A stretch of 33,822 bases of DNA, from contig MKUH01000019.1 of the NCBI GenBank assembly GCA_001897745.1, positions 423,455 to 457,276 of the forward strand. Reading direction: 5' to 3'. The notes under the pieces were generated by a model, which did not search any database, was not told the DNA's origin, and saw only the letters and a list, made by a program, of their open reading frames with translations. Shown here one piece after another: positions 8,203 through 17,419 of the stretch. A program made the translations under genes and the position numbers. Source of the DNA: Candidatus Accumulibacter sp. 66-26 (GTDB taxonomy: Bacteria > Pseudomonadota > Gammaproteobacteria > Burkholderiales > Rhodocyclaceae). The first letter of the stretch is position 1; every line of letters starts with the position of its first letter.

Positions 8203-9123
8203 GCCGCCGCGCGCAAGGTCGAGCAGCCAGTCGACGAAAAGCTCGACCTCGGGCCGCCGGCCGTGCGTCGCGCGCAGCAGGTAGTAGCCGCGCCCGCCGG
8301 GCGGCGCCTGCGGCGGCGCCAGCGCGACCAGGCGGCCGTCGGCGAGCAGATCGCGGATCAGCGGCGCCCGCCCGAGCGCCGCCCCTTGGCCGGCCAGCGC
8401 GGCGGCGACGCACTGGTCGTAGTGGTTGAACTGGAGCCGCCCCTTGGCCTGCGCCGGCGCGCCGCCGAAGGGCGCCAGCCAGTGTTCCCAGCGCAGCCAC
8501 GGAAAGTCGTTGCCGTCGTCGAAAACGAGCAGCGTCAGTCTCGCCAGATTGTCCGCGCAAAGCGCCGCGCCGGCCGGCAGGCTGGCGGCGAGCGCCGGGC
8601 TGGCGACCGGCAGCAGCGCCTCGTCGAACAGCTTGACCGCCCCCGGCGGCGCGTTCTCCGTCGCGCAGTAGCGGATCGCCACGTCCACCTCCTCGGCATC
8701 CAGATCGACCAGACGGTTGTCCGCCGACACGCGCACGCCGATCTCCGGCTGCCGGTCCTGGAAACCCGACAGGCGCGGCACCAGCCACAGCGCGGCGACG
8801 CCGATCGACGCCGAAACGGTGACGCGCGACGGCCGCCCGCCGGCGCCGATCTCCTGCACGACCGCGCCGAGCCGCCCGAGCAGCTCGCTCGCGCAGCGGT
8901 AGAGCTGCTCGCCCTGCGGCGTCAGGCGCAGCCGGCGCGTGCTGCGCTGGAAGAGCGCGACGCCGAGCTGCGCCTCGAGCGCCTGCACCTGCCGGCTGAT
9001 CGCCGACTGGGTGAGGCACAGTTCGGCGCCGGCGCGCGTGAAGGAAAGATGGCGCGCCGCCGCGACGAAACCCTTGAGGTGGTCGAGCGTCGGCAGTTGG
9101 CGCAGTCCGGCGGGCATGGTCAT
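8188..9123 (-). CDS. LysR-type transcriptional regulator (GcvA-like)
   Basis: The 311-residue protein has an N-terminal HTH (residues about 12–70) with RHLSFTRAGAELCLTQSAISRQVQALEAQLG, the wording of the GcvA/AmpR branch. The effector-binding domain contains SASIGVAALWLVPRLSGF and RYCATENAPPGAVKLFDEALLPVASP. ATG 9123 and ATG 9117 are both possible starts (MTM). It is divergent from the DUF2917 gene across 134 bp and probably regulates it and itself. The inducer is unknown. Confidence 0.9.
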   Translation of the reverse strand: MTMPAGLRQLPTLDHLKGFVAAARHLSFTRAGAELCLTQSAISRQVQALEAQLGVALFQRSTRRLRLTPQGEQLYRCASELLGRLGAVVQEIGAGGRPSRVTVSASIGVAALWLVPRLSGFQDRQPEIGVRVSADNRLVDLDAEEVDVAIRYCATENAPPGAVKLFDEALLPVASPALAASLPAGAALCADNLARLTLLVFDDGNDFPWLRWEHWLAPFGGAPAQAKGRLQFNHYDQCVAAALAGQGAALGRAPLIRDLLADGRLVALAPPQAPPGGRGYYLLRATHGRRPEVELFVDWLLDLARGGGALP

Positions 9124-9162
9124 TCATTCCTTTCACGCATATATTGAATGCGATTTTTCCGT

Positions 9163-9191
9163 TTGTGCATCGGCCTGAGGCTTTCCATACT
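9163..9191 (+). promoter_or_regulatory. sigma70-like promoter of the DUF2917 gene
   Basis: TTGTGC (9163–9168), a 17-nt spacer and CATACT (9186–9191) form a fair sigma70 match in the gap between the divergent lysR and DUF2917 genes. The AT-rich stretch just left of it (about 9135–9160) is a likely LysR binding area. Confidence 0.4.
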
Positions 9192-9257
9192 GGAACCACG
9201 GCGGCTTCGGCGAAATGAGGCTGCCATGGTGAAAGCGCATGAATGGAGGATAGGAAA

Positions 9258-9617
9258 ATGAGACCGACCGTGCAAGCCGCGCAGCCCGGCTGGCTGCATC
9301 TCGAACTCGCCCGCCGCGACGTGCTGGTGCTCGCCGACGCGGACGACCGGACGCTGGCCTGCCACGCCGGCGAACTGTGGCTGACCGAGGACGGCCGCAG
9401 CGAAGACTTCATCCTCAAGGCCGGCGACACGCACGCGATCCGCGGCGCCGGCAGCGTCGTCGTCACCGCCTGCCGGGCGGCGCGCTTCGCGCTCGGCGAC
9501 GACGCCCCGCGCGGCGCCCCGCTGCGGCGCGCATCCGGCCGGCTCGCCGCGCTGCTCGCGTGGGAGGCGCCCGGCCCCCGCTTCGGCCTGCTTCCCGGCT
9601 GCGCGCCGTCGCCGTAA
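9258..9617 (+). CDS. DUF2917 domain-containing protein
   Basis: The 119-residue product starts at ATG 9258; the in-frame ATG at 9243 overlaps the GGAGGATA ribosome site (9244–9251) and is rejected. The core (residues about 15–80) runs from HLELARRDVLVLADADDRTLAC through GELWLTEDGRSEDFILKAGDTHAIRG. It resembles a small beta-barrel of the cupin type and matches DUF2917. The tail is Arg/Ala/Pro-rich. Members of this family often lie beside a GcvA-like LysR gene in betaproteobacteria, as here. The function is unknown. Confidence 0.8.
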   Translation: MRPTVQAAQPGWLHLELARRDVLVLADADDRTLACHAGELWLTEDGRSEDFILKAGDTHAIRGAGSVVVTACRAARFALGDDAPRGAPLRRASGRLAALLAWEAPGPRFGLLPGCAPSP

Positions 9618-9659
9618 GCGCCGACCTTCCGGCCGCCAACCAAGAAAGGCTCTCTTCCG

Positions 9660-10610
9660 ATGAGCGCCGCAGCGCCGCCCCCGACCGCCGCCGATCCCGC
9701 CCGCGCGGGGCACGCCCTGACCCTGCATGCGGCCGACGGCTACCCGCTCGCCGCGCACCTCTGGCGCCCCGCCGGCGCACCCGAGGCGATCGTCGTGATC
9801 AATCCGGCGACCGCGGTGAACGCCGCCTACTACCACCGCTACGCGCGCTTCCTCGCCGAGCACGGCATGGCCGCGCTCACCTACGACTACCGCGGCATCG
9901 GCGCCTCGCGCCAGGGCAGCCTGCGCCGCTGGCGGCGCATCGGCAAGCTGGACTGGGGGCGCTACGACTGCGACGCGGCGCTACGCTGGGCGCTCGCCGC
10001 CTATCCCGGCCTGCCGTTGCGCGTCGTCGCACACAGCATCGGCGGCCTGCTGCTCGGACTGGCGCCGAGCGGCGCGGCGGTGCAGCGCGCGCTGACGGTC
10101 GGCGCGCAGTACGCCTACTGGCCCGACTACGGCCCCGGCAAGGCGCGCATGTGGCTGCGCTGGCACCTCCTGATGCCGGCGCTGACCGCGCTCTGCGGCT
10201 ATTTCCCGGCGCGCCGCCTGGGCTGGCACGAGGACCTGCCGGCGGCCGCCGCCTACGAATGGGCCTTCCGCCCGGCGACGCTGGAGCGCGCCTACCGGCG
10301 CCGGATCCGCGCCGGCGACGACCCGCTTGCGTACTTCCCCAAGGTCCGCGCCGAACTGCTGGCGATCAGCCTGGCCGACGACGCCTTCGGCACGCCGGCC
10401 GCGATCCGCCGCCTGCTTCACTACTACTCGGGCAGCCTGTGCCACCACGTCCATCTGACGCCGGCCGCCGAAGGCCTCGACGGCATCGGGCATTTCGCCT
10501 GGTTCAACGAGCGCTTCCGCGACAACCTGTGGCAGGAATCGCTGCTCTGGCTGCACGAGGGGAAGTTGGCGCGGACGCCGCTGGCGACGCTGCCGCCCGG
10601 AACGCCTTGA
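9660..10610 (+). CDS. alpha/beta hydrolase (COG4757-like)
   Basis: This 316-residue protein has the alpha/beta-hydrolase fold. The nucleophile elbow is VAHSIGG with S126 (His replaces the usual first Gly). The oxyanion region is VVINPATAVNAAYYHRYA, and YDYRGIGASRQ follows. The likely acid is in SLADDAFGTPAA and the base is His in GIGHFAWF. The pattern fits the predicted hydrolases of COG4757. There is no signal peptide. It lies 42 nt after the DUF2917 gene behind a GAAAGG-like ribosome site and may share its promoter, so the divergent LysR could control both. The substrate is unknown. Confidence 0.85.
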   Translation: MSAAAPPPTAADPARAGHALTLHAADGYPLAAHLWRPAGAPEAIVVINPATAVNAAYYHRYARFLAEHGMAALTYDYRGIGASRQGSLRRWRRIGKLDWGRYDCDAALRWALAAYPGLPLRVVAHSIGGLLLGLAPSGAAVQRALTVGAQYAYWPDYGPGKARMWLRWHLLMPALTALCGYFPARRLGWHEDLPAAAAYEWAFRPATLERAYRRRIRAGDDPLAYFPKVRAELLAISLADDAFGTPAAIRRLLHYYSGSLCHHVHLTPAAEGLDGIGHFAWFNERFRDNLWQESLLWLHEGKLARTPLATLPPGTP

Positions 10611-10914
10611 CCCGTCGCACTAAAAGCCCAAGGGCCGCTCGCCGGATGGTCCCCGGGCATTCACGGACAACGGCGGCGCACGCCACACCACACCAAGCCT
10701 GATCGCGCCGGATCGCAGCCTCGGAGGGCGGCAGAGCGCGTTCGGCAGCCCCCGGAACATTTTCCTGGCGCGAAAACTGAATCCACCGAACGCCCCTTGC
10801 CGCGCTCATCCGGATGATTTCTACCGTAACAACGGGAAACGGGAATCCGGCGATTTTCCCGCCTCGCGAAGCGTCCCCGGAAAACGCCCGCAACGACCTG
10901 TCGAATCCCGAAAG
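10611..10914. other. intergenic, no gene seen
   Basis: These 304 bases separate the hydrolase gene from the convergent 3' end of priA. No supported coding region, RNA gene or promoter is visible. Overlapping inverted copies of CGGGAA and TTTCCCG around 10834–10860 could form alternative small hairpins after priA, but the following bases are not a clean T-tract. Confidence 0.5.
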
Positions 10915-12927
10915 CTAGAATTCCAGCGGATCGACTTCCAGATGCCAGCGCAGGCGCGACGGCGCCTTGATCGCTTCGACCGCCTCCCGCCAGCCGGCGA
11001 GGAAGCGCTGCAGCGCAGGGCGCGACGACGATTCGGCGAGCAGTTGGCCGCGCTCGTAGTTGGCGCGCCGCGCCATGCGCATCGGCACCGGGTCGTAGAG
11101 CAGCACGTCGCCGTGCGCCTCCGCGCCCGGCCAGGCGCGGGCGGTGGCGAGGAAGGCGATGGCCTCGGCCATCTGCGGCGCCTCGGCGCGCAGCATGGCC
11201 TGGTAGGCGTAGGGCGGAAAGCCGGCCTGCTCGCGCTCCTTGAGCTGCTGCGCGGCGAAGGCCGGGTAGTCGTGGCGCACCAGCGCGGCGTACAGCGGGT
11301 GCTCGGGGAACTGCGTCTGGATCAGCACCTCGCCGGCCAGTTCGGCACGCCCGGCGCGCCCGGCGACCTGCATCAGCTGCGCGAACAGGCGCTCCGGCGC
11401 GCGCCAGTCGGCGGCGTGCAGCGCGGCGTCGGGGCCGATCGCGCCGACCAGCGTCAGCTTCGGGAAGTCGTGCCCCTTGGCCAGCATCTGCGTGCCGACC
11501 AGGATGTCGGCGGCACCGCCGTGAATCTGCTCGACGAGCGCCTCCCACTGCTTGCGGCTCTTCGCCGAATCGCGGTCGACGCGCAGGATGCGCGCCTGCG
11601 GGAAGCGCGCGGCGAGCACTTCCTCGAGCCGCTGCGTGCCGCGCCCGAAGGGCAGGATGTCCTGGTTGCCGCAGGTCGGGCAGGCTTTCGGGATGCGGCT
11701 TTCGAAGCCGCAGTGGTGGCAGCGCAGGCGGCGGTCGGCGAGATGCAGGACGAGGTTGGCGGCGCAGCGCGTGCACTGCGAGACCCAGCCGCAGGCGGCG
11801 CAGGCGAGCACCGGGGCGTAGCCGCGCCGGTTGAGGAAGACGAGGCTCTGCTCGCCGCGCGCCAGGCGCTTCTCGATCGCCGCGAACAGCGCGCCGGAGA
11901 GGCCGTCCTGCAGCTTTTCGAGGCGCGTGTCGATGCGCTGCACGGCCGGCAGGCGCGCGTTCTCGACGGCGCGCTCGCGCAGCGTGAGCAGCGTGTAGCG
12001 GCCGCGCGTGCGCGGGTCGGTGGCGTTCGCCCAGCTTTCCAGCGACGGCGTCGCCGAGCCGAGGACGATCGGCACGCCGCGCTCGCGGGCGCGGAAGACG
12101 GCGACGTCGCGCGCCGAATAGCGCATGCCGTCCTGCTGCTTGAACGAGGCGTCGTGCTCCTCGTCGACGACGATCAGGCCGAGCTCGGGCAGCGGCGTGA
12201 ACACCGCCAGGCGCGTGCCGAGCACGATGCGCGCGCGCCCCTCGAACGCGGCGCGCCAGTTGCGCGCGCGCGCCGCCTCGGTGAGCTCGCTGTGCAGGCT
12301 GGTCAGACCCGCCTCCGGAAAGCGCGCCGCGACGCGCGCCTCGAGCTGCGGCGTCAGGTTGATCTCGGGAACCAGCAGCAGCGCCTGGCGGCCGGCGGCG
12401 AGCGCGCGCTCGATCAGGCGCAGATAGACCTCGGTCTTGCCGCTGCCCGTCACGCCGTGCAGCAGGTAGGCGTGGAAGCCTTTGCCGGCGTTGGCGCCGA
12501 CGGCGGCGAGCGCGGCTTCCTGCTCGGCGGTGAGCGCCGGCGGCACCTGCGTCGGCGACGCCTTGGCGGGCGCCTTCGGCGTGCGCGCCTTGGGCGGATC
12601 GACGCGGCGCAGCCCGGCCGGCAGCGTCGACAGCATGACCTCGCCGGGCGGCGCCTGATAATAGGCGGCGCAGAATTCGGTCAGGCGAAACCAGTCGGCG
12701 GGCAGCGCCGGCAGATCGCGCAGGACGGCCTCGACGGGCTTGAGCTGGGCCGGCGAGAAATCGCTCGTTTCCGGCAGGTCGACGATGATGCCGATCTTCG
12801 CCCGCTTGCCGAAGGGGACGCGCACGCGGCAACCGATGTCGGCACGCGAAACGGCCTCCGTCGCGGGGGCGAGGTAGTCGAAATAGCGGTGCAGCGGAAC
12901 GTCGAGCGCGACGCGGACGAGGGTCAT
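10915..12927 (-). CDS. priA: primosomal replication protein N' (helicase PriA)
   Basis: PriA is the 3'-to-5' DNA helicase that recognises stalled forks and reloads the replisome. The 670-residue protein has the N-terminal DNA-binding region (VRVALDVPLHRYFDYLAP), Walker A GVTGSGKTEVY (K164), Walker B DEEHD (255–259) and GSATPSLES. The zinc region has all eight cysteines (C376, C379, C385, C388, C403, C406, C416, C419). The C-terminal DPVPMRMARR and EVDPLEF segments match the family. E. coli PriA is longer at 732 residues; the shorter form is usual in betaproteobacteria. No clear ribosome site precedes ATG 12927. Its upstream gap carries a DnaA-box cluster. Confidence 0.95.
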   Translation of the reverse strand: MTLVRVALDVPLHRYFDYLAPATEAVSRADIGCRVRVPFGKRAKIGIIVDLPETSDFSPAQLKPVEAVLRDLPALPADWFRLTEFCAAYYQAPPGEVMLSTLPAGLRRVDPPKARTPKAPAKASPTQVPPALTAEQEAALAAVGANAGKGFHAYLLHGVTGSGKTEVYLRLIERALAAGRQALLLVPEINLTPQLEARVAARFPEAGLTSLHSELTEAARARNWRAAFEGRARIVLGTRLAVFTPLPELGLIVVDEEHDASFKQQDGMRYSARDVAVFRARERGVPIVLGSATPSLESWANATDPRTRGRYTLLTLRERAVENARLPAVQRIDTRLEKLQDGLSGALFAAIEKRLARGEQSLVFLNRRGYAPVLACAACGWVSQCTRCAANLVLHLADRRLRCHHCGFESRIPKACPTCGNQDILPFGRGTQRLEEVLAARFPQARILRVDRDSAKSRKQWEALVEQIHGGAADILVGTQMLAKGHDFPKLTLVGAIGPDAALHAADWRAPERLFAQLMQVAGRAGRAELAGEVLIQTQFPEHPLYAALVRHDYPAFAAQQLKEREQAGFPPYAYQAMLRAEAPQMAEAIAFLATARAWPGAEAHGDVLLYDPVPMRMARRANYERGQLLAESSSRPALQRFLAGWREAVEAIKAPSRLRWHLEVDPLEF

Positions 12928-13049
12928 CGGGCGGTTTCTATGACGTTCGACAGAGCATCCGGCGGAAAGCCAGGATCGGCAAGGGTCGAGTTAGGCGGAA
13001 AAGCTCGCGCCGCTTCTTGAAGAAGGCCGTAAGCCATTCACGCGACAGG

Positions 13050-13094
13050 CTTTTCACAGTTGTTCACAATTTCTGTGGATAAGTCTGTGGAGAA
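13050..13094. promoter_or_regulatory. cluster of DnaA-box-like 9-mers
   Basis: Within 45 bp lie CTTTTCACA (13050, plus, one mismatch to TTNTNCACA), TTGTTCACA (13060, plus), TTATCCACA (13074–13082, minus, the perfect strong R-box) and TTCTCCACA (13086–13094, minus). The first pair and the second pair face each other, with 10- and 12-bp start-to-start spacing, about one helical turn. Such spacing is typical of cooperative DnaA binding. Whether this is an origin, a DnaA-titrating site or a DnaA-controlled priA promoter cannot be decided from sequence alone. Confidence 0.6.
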
Positions 13095-13149
13095 AGCCGG
13101 AGCGGCATCGCCAAACGCCGCCCCCGCAAGGGTTTTTCTTACTTTGCCG

Positions 13150-13191
13150 AAAAATAAGGCACTGACTTAGTCATTAAAAATCAGTGCCTTA
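13150..13191 (-). terminator. intrinsic terminator-like hairpin downstream of hemE
   Basis: Read on the minus strand, a perfect 11-bp stem (arms 13181–13191 and 13155–13165, TAAGGCACTGA / TCAGTGCCTTA) with a 15-nt loop is followed by five T. It lies about 100 nt past the hemE stop and would end that transcript. The loop side also contains the 11-bp palindrome TGACTTAGTCA (13163–13173), so a protein-binding role is also possible. Confidence 0.6.
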
Positions 13192-13250
13192 CAAAACCGC
13201 CTCAAACTACGCCGCGCTTTGTGTCGGTTCTGTGACCGACGCTTCCGCTC

Positions 13251-13259
13251 TGTGCATAA
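13251..13259 (-). promoter_or_regulatory. isolated DnaA box
   Basis: TTATGCACA on the minus strand matches the strict TTATNCACA consensus. It lies about 160 bp from the main cluster, next to the hemE stop. Confidence 0.45.
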
Positions 13260-13270
13260 GTCAAGGGGGT

Positions 13271-13290
13271 TCGTGAAATTATCGTGAAAT

Positions 13291-13291
<1 letters not shown>
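13271..13291. repeat. tandem repeat TCGTGAAATT x2
   Basis: Two identical copies of TCGTGAAATT start at 13271 and 13282, an 11-bp period. They run into the hemE stop codon. Confidence 0.5.
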
Positions 13292-14367
<1,076 letters not shown>

Positions 14368-14410
14368 GTCAGGCTCCGCCGAAAAGAGAAAGATTCGCAG
14401 GAAAGGCGGG

Positions 14411-14416
14411 ATTATC
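14411..14416 (-). promoter_or_regulatory. possible −10 of hemE
   Basis: GATAAT on the minus strand matches the −10 consensus at 5/6 and lies 44 nt upstream of the hemE GTG. No good −35 is seen at 16–18 nt. Confidence 0.35.
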
Positions 14417-14515
14417 CGCCATTTCAGGGCACTCCGCCACGACGCCCGGCCGGGCCGGGCGCCGGATCGGGTCTTCCGCGCGCGCCCGGCGGGCGCCGCC
14501 CCGACCGCCGGCCGC

Positions 14516-15970
14516 CTACTTGCGCCAGAAAGCCGGCATCAGGACGACCAGCAGCGTGAAGATCTCCAGGCGGCCGAGCACCATCGCGAAGGTGCACACC
14601 CAGGTCTGGAAGTCGCTGAGCACGGCGTAGTTGTGCGCCGGCCCGACCGCGTCGAGGCCCGGCCCGGTGTTGTTCAGGCAGGCGACGGCGGCCGAGAAGG
14701 CGGTGACCACCGGCAGGCCGCTCGCCGCCAGCACCAGCGTGAGGACGACGATGGTCACCATGTAGATGAAGCTGAAGGCGAGCACGGCGTGCAGCACGCT
14801 GTCCGGCACCAGCCGGCGGCCGAGGCGGACGGGCCACACGGCAGTCGGGTGCATGGCGCGCAGCAGTTCGCGGTAAACCTGTTTGTAGAGGATCACCGCG
14901 CGCATCATCTTGATGCCGCCGCCGGTCGAGCCGGAACAGGCGATGAAGCTGCCGAGGAAGAGGATCCAGAGCTGGGCGAAGAGCGGCCACATCGTGTAGT
15001 CGGTGGTCGCGAAGCCGAGCGAGGTGGCGAGCGAGATGCTGTGGAAAGCGACGTAGCGCAGCGCCGTCAGAAAATCCGGATAGGCGTCGAAGCCCTGCAG
15101 GTAGAGGGTGATGCCGAGGATGCTGACGGCCAGCGCGCCGAGATAGAAGGGCAGCTCGGCGTCGGCGAGGTAGGGGCGCAGGCTGCGCCCGCGCAGGGCC
15201 ATGAAATGGGTCGCGAAGTTGATTCCCGAGAGCAGCGCGAAGCCCATCGCGACGAGCTCGACCGGCAGGCTGTTGAAATGCCCGAGGCTGGCGTCCTTGC
15301 TCGAAAACCCGCCCAGCCCCATGATGCTGAAGGCGTGCATGACGGCGTCCCAGACGTCCATGCCGCACCAGCGCAGGGCGAGCACGCAGAGCACGGTGAG
15401 CAGGACGTACACCGTCCACAGGCCCTTCGCCGTCTCGGCGATGCGCGGGGTGAGCGCCGACTCCTTCATCGGTCCCGGCGTCTCGGCGCGGAACAGCTGG
15501 CGGCCGCCGATGCCGAGCAGCGGCAGGATGGCCACGGCGAGGACGATGATGCCCATGCCGCCGACCCAGTGCAGCTGCATGCGCCAGAAATTGATCGACA
15601 GCGGCAGGTCGTCGAGTCCGGAGAGCACCGTCGCGCCGGTCGCGGTGAGGCCCGACGCGGCCTCGAAATAGGCGTCGGTGAAGCTCAGTTCCTCGATGTG
15701 CAGGTAGAGCGGGAAGGCGGCGAAAAAGGGGAGCACGACCCAGGTCAGCGTAACCAGCAGGAAGCCGTCGCGCACCGTCAGGTCGCGCCGCTTGCGGCGC
15801 GTCGCCAGCCACAGCGCGAGGGCGCTGCCGAGCGCGAGGAGGATGGCCAGATCGTAGGCGCCCTCGGCACCGTCCCGGTAGTACGCGGAAATGGCGAGCG
15901 GAGCGAACATCGTCAGCGCAAAGATGCCGACGATGATCGCGAGCGCGTTGAGAACCTGGGCGTGCCGCAC
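14516..15970 (-). CDS. trkH: Trk potassium uptake membrane subunit TrkH
   Basis: TrkH is the K+-conducting inner-membrane subunit of the Trk system. The 484-residue protein has about ten membrane spans and four selectivity loops. The conserved glycines lie in [39 protein letters not shown] and [14 protein letters not shown]. The [14 protein letters not shown] segment, with the conserved Lys/Arg, is also clear. Its start follows the trkA stop by 9 nt, so the two subunits are made together. A GC-rich hairpin (CGCCCGG / CCGGGCG, around 14447) follows the stop but has no T-tract. Confidence 0.96.
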   Translation of the reverse strand: MRHAQVLNALAIIVGIFALTMFAPLAISAYYRDGAEGAYDLAILLALGSALALWLATRRKRRDLTVRDGFLLVTLTWVVLPFFAAFPLYLHIEELSFTDAYFEAASGLTATGATVLSGLDDLPLSINFWRMQLHWVGGMGIIVLAVAILPLLGIGGRQLFRAETPGPMKESALTPRIAETAKGLWTVYVLLTVLCVLALRWCGMDVWDAVMHAFSIMGLGGFSSKDASLGHFNSLPVELVAMGFALLSGINFATHFMALRGRSLRPYLADAELPFYLGALAVSILGITLYLQGFDAYPDFLTALRYVAFHSISLATSLGFATTDYTMWPLFAQLWILFLGSFIACSGSTGGGIKMMRAVILYKQVYRELLRAMHPTAVWPVRLGRRLVPDSVLHAVLAFSFIYMVTIVVLTLVLAASGLPVVTAFSAAVACLNNTGPGLDAVGPAHNYAVLSDFQTWVCTFAMVLGRLEIFTLLVVLMPAFWRK

Positions 15971-15979
15971 GAGCGCCGC

Positions 15980-17410
15980 TCAGAAGAAGTGGAAACCGAC
16001 GGCGAAGAGCTTCTCGACCTTCTTCACCACCTTCTTGTTCAGGCAGAAGACGATGACGTGATCGCCCGCCTCGATCACCACGTCCTTGTGCGCCATGACG
16101 ACGCGGCCGCGCCGCTTGCGCTTGGCCATGCCGTCGTAGGCCAGATCCTCGTAGTGATCGAGGTCGCGCACGATGGCCGCGATGGTCGCGCCCGGAATCA
16201 GCGGCAGATCGCCGATCCGCTGGCCGACCACCTGCGAGCTGCGCCGGTCGCCGTGCGCGACGATCTCCAGCGCCTCGGCGGCGCCGCGCCGCAGGCTGTG
16301 CACCTGCGCCACGTCGCCGTGCCGCACGTGCGCGAGCAGGGTGCCGATCGAGACCTGCGCCGGCGAAATGGCGATGTCGATCGGCCCGCCCTGCACAAGG
16401 TCGGCGTAGGCGCGACGGTTGATCAGCGCCAGCACGCGCTTGGCGCCCAGGCGCTTGGCCAGCGATGCGGCCATGATGTTGTCTTCGTCGTCGTTGGTCA
16501 GCGCGAGGAAGAGGTCCATCTCCTCGATGCCTTCCTTCTCGAGCAGGCCCTCGTCGGTCGCGTCGCCGCACAGCACCAGCGCCGACTTGAGCGTGCCGGC
16601 GATGACTTCGGCGCGCGCCTTGCTGCCTTCGACGACCTTGATCCGGTGGCTCGCCTCGAGCGCCTGCGCGACGCGCAGGCCGATGTTGCCGCCGCCGGCG
16701 ATCATGATGCGGCGCACCGGCGTCAGCATGCGGCGCATCTCGCGCATGATCGGCCGGATGTGCTCCTCGGCGGCGAGAACGAAGACCTCGTCGCCGTCCT
16801 CGATGCGCGTGTCGCCGCTCGGCGTGATCGCCCGGTCGCGGCGGAAGATCGCAGCGATGCGGGCATCGACCTCCTGCGACAGGTGCGCGCGCATCTCCTT
16901 GATCGGCTTGCCGACGAGCAGCCCGTCGGCGTAGGCGCGCACCGCGACGAGCGCCACGCGGTCGCCGGCGAAGCCGAGCACCTGCAGCGCCTCGGGAAAC
17001 TCGATCAGGCGCGTGATGTACTCGGTGATTTCCTGCTCGGGGCAGATCGCGAAATCGACGGCGAAATTCTCCGGCGCGAGCAGCGCCGGGCTTTCCAGGA
17101 AGTCCGCCGAGCGCAGGCGGGCGATGCGCGTCGGCACGTTGAAGACGCCGTGCGCGAGCTTGCACGCGACGAGGTTGGTCTGGTCGCTCTGCGTCACGGC
17201 GATCAGCAGGTCGGCGTCGGCCGCGCCGGCGTCGCGCAGCGTCGACGGCAGCGCCGCATTGCCGGTCACCGTGCGCAGGTCGAGCCGGTCCTGCAGGAAC
17301 TGCAGGCGCTCGCGGTCGCTGTCGACGATGGTGATGTCGTTGTCTTCCGACACCAGGCTCTCGGCGACGCTGGCGCCGACCTGGCCGGCGCCGAGGATGA
17401 CGATTCTCAT
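15980..17410 (-). CDS. trkA: Trk potassium uptake regulatory subunit TrkA
   Basis: TrkA is the peripheral cytoplasmic subunit that binds NAD(H) and nucleotides and gates TrkH. The 476-residue protein shows two tandem RCK halves. The first Rossmann motif is VILGAGQVG (residues 4–12) and the second is MIAGGGNIG (236–244); each is followed by a TrkA-C domain. Acidic residues at the strand ends (TIVDSDRERL, VVEGSKAR) bind the nucleotide ribose. The start is 9 nt after the ntrX stop and the stop is 9 nt before trkH. Adjacency of ntrYX and trkA is also known in alphaproteobacteria, where the link is unexplained. Confidence 0.96.
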   Translation of the reverse strand: MRIVILGAGQVGASVAESLVSEDNDITIVDSDRERLQFLQDRLDLRTVTGNAALPSTLRDAGAADADLLIAVTQSDQTNLVACKLAHGVFNVPTRIARLRSADFLESPALLAPENFAVDFAICPEQEITEYITRLIEFPEALQVLGFAGDRVALVAVRAYADGLLVGKPIKEMRAHLSQEVDARIAAIFRRDRAITPSGDTRIEDGDEVFVLAAEEHIRPIMREMRRMLTPVRRIMIAGGGNIGLRVAQALEASHRIKVVEGSKARAEVIAGTLKSALVLCGDATDEGLLEKEGIEEMDLFLALTNDDEDNIMAASLAKRLGAKRVLALINRRAYADLVQGGPIDIAISPAQVSIGTLLAHVRHGDVAQVHSLRRGAAEALEIVAHGDRRSSQVVGQRIGDLPLIPGATIAAIVRDLDHYEDLAYDGMAKRKRRGRVVMAHKDVVIEAGDHVIVFCLNKKVVKKVEKLFAVGFHFF

Positions 17411-17419
17411 GCGGCCGGC

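Larger units (their letters stand above)
12928..13290. other. priA–hemE intergenic region with DnaA boxes and hairpins
   Basis: These 363 bases are AT-rich relative to the rest and contain no supported gene. From left to right they hold the priA upstream region, four DnaA-box-like 9-mers (13050–13094), an AT-rich run, a terminator-like hairpin (13150–13191) enclosing an 11-bp palindrome, a small GTCGGT/ACCGAC hairpin (13223–13240), an isolated DnaA box (13251–13259) and a tandem repeat at the hemE stop. Confidence 0.7.

Noticed and set aside
6023-9643. Open frame of 1206 codons on the minus strand
   Set aside because: It is antisense to DUF554, tyrB and DUF2917 and out of frame with the real LysR gene. 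The composition is that of a GC-rich shadow frame.
10504-10893. Minus-strand open frame reaching into the hydrolase–priA gap
   Set aside because: It has no ribosome site, weak codon bias and no recognisable family, and overlaps the real hydrolase gene.
10942-13020. Open frame of 692 codons on the plus strand opposite priA
   Set aside because: priA has complete helicase and zinc motifs on the other strand, and this frame has only low-complexity Arg/Ala/Gln/Gly sequence.
13155-13191. Chromosome dimer resolution (dif) site
   Set aside because: The palindrome does not resemble the known proteobacterial dif sequence, and the arm and spacer sizes differ.
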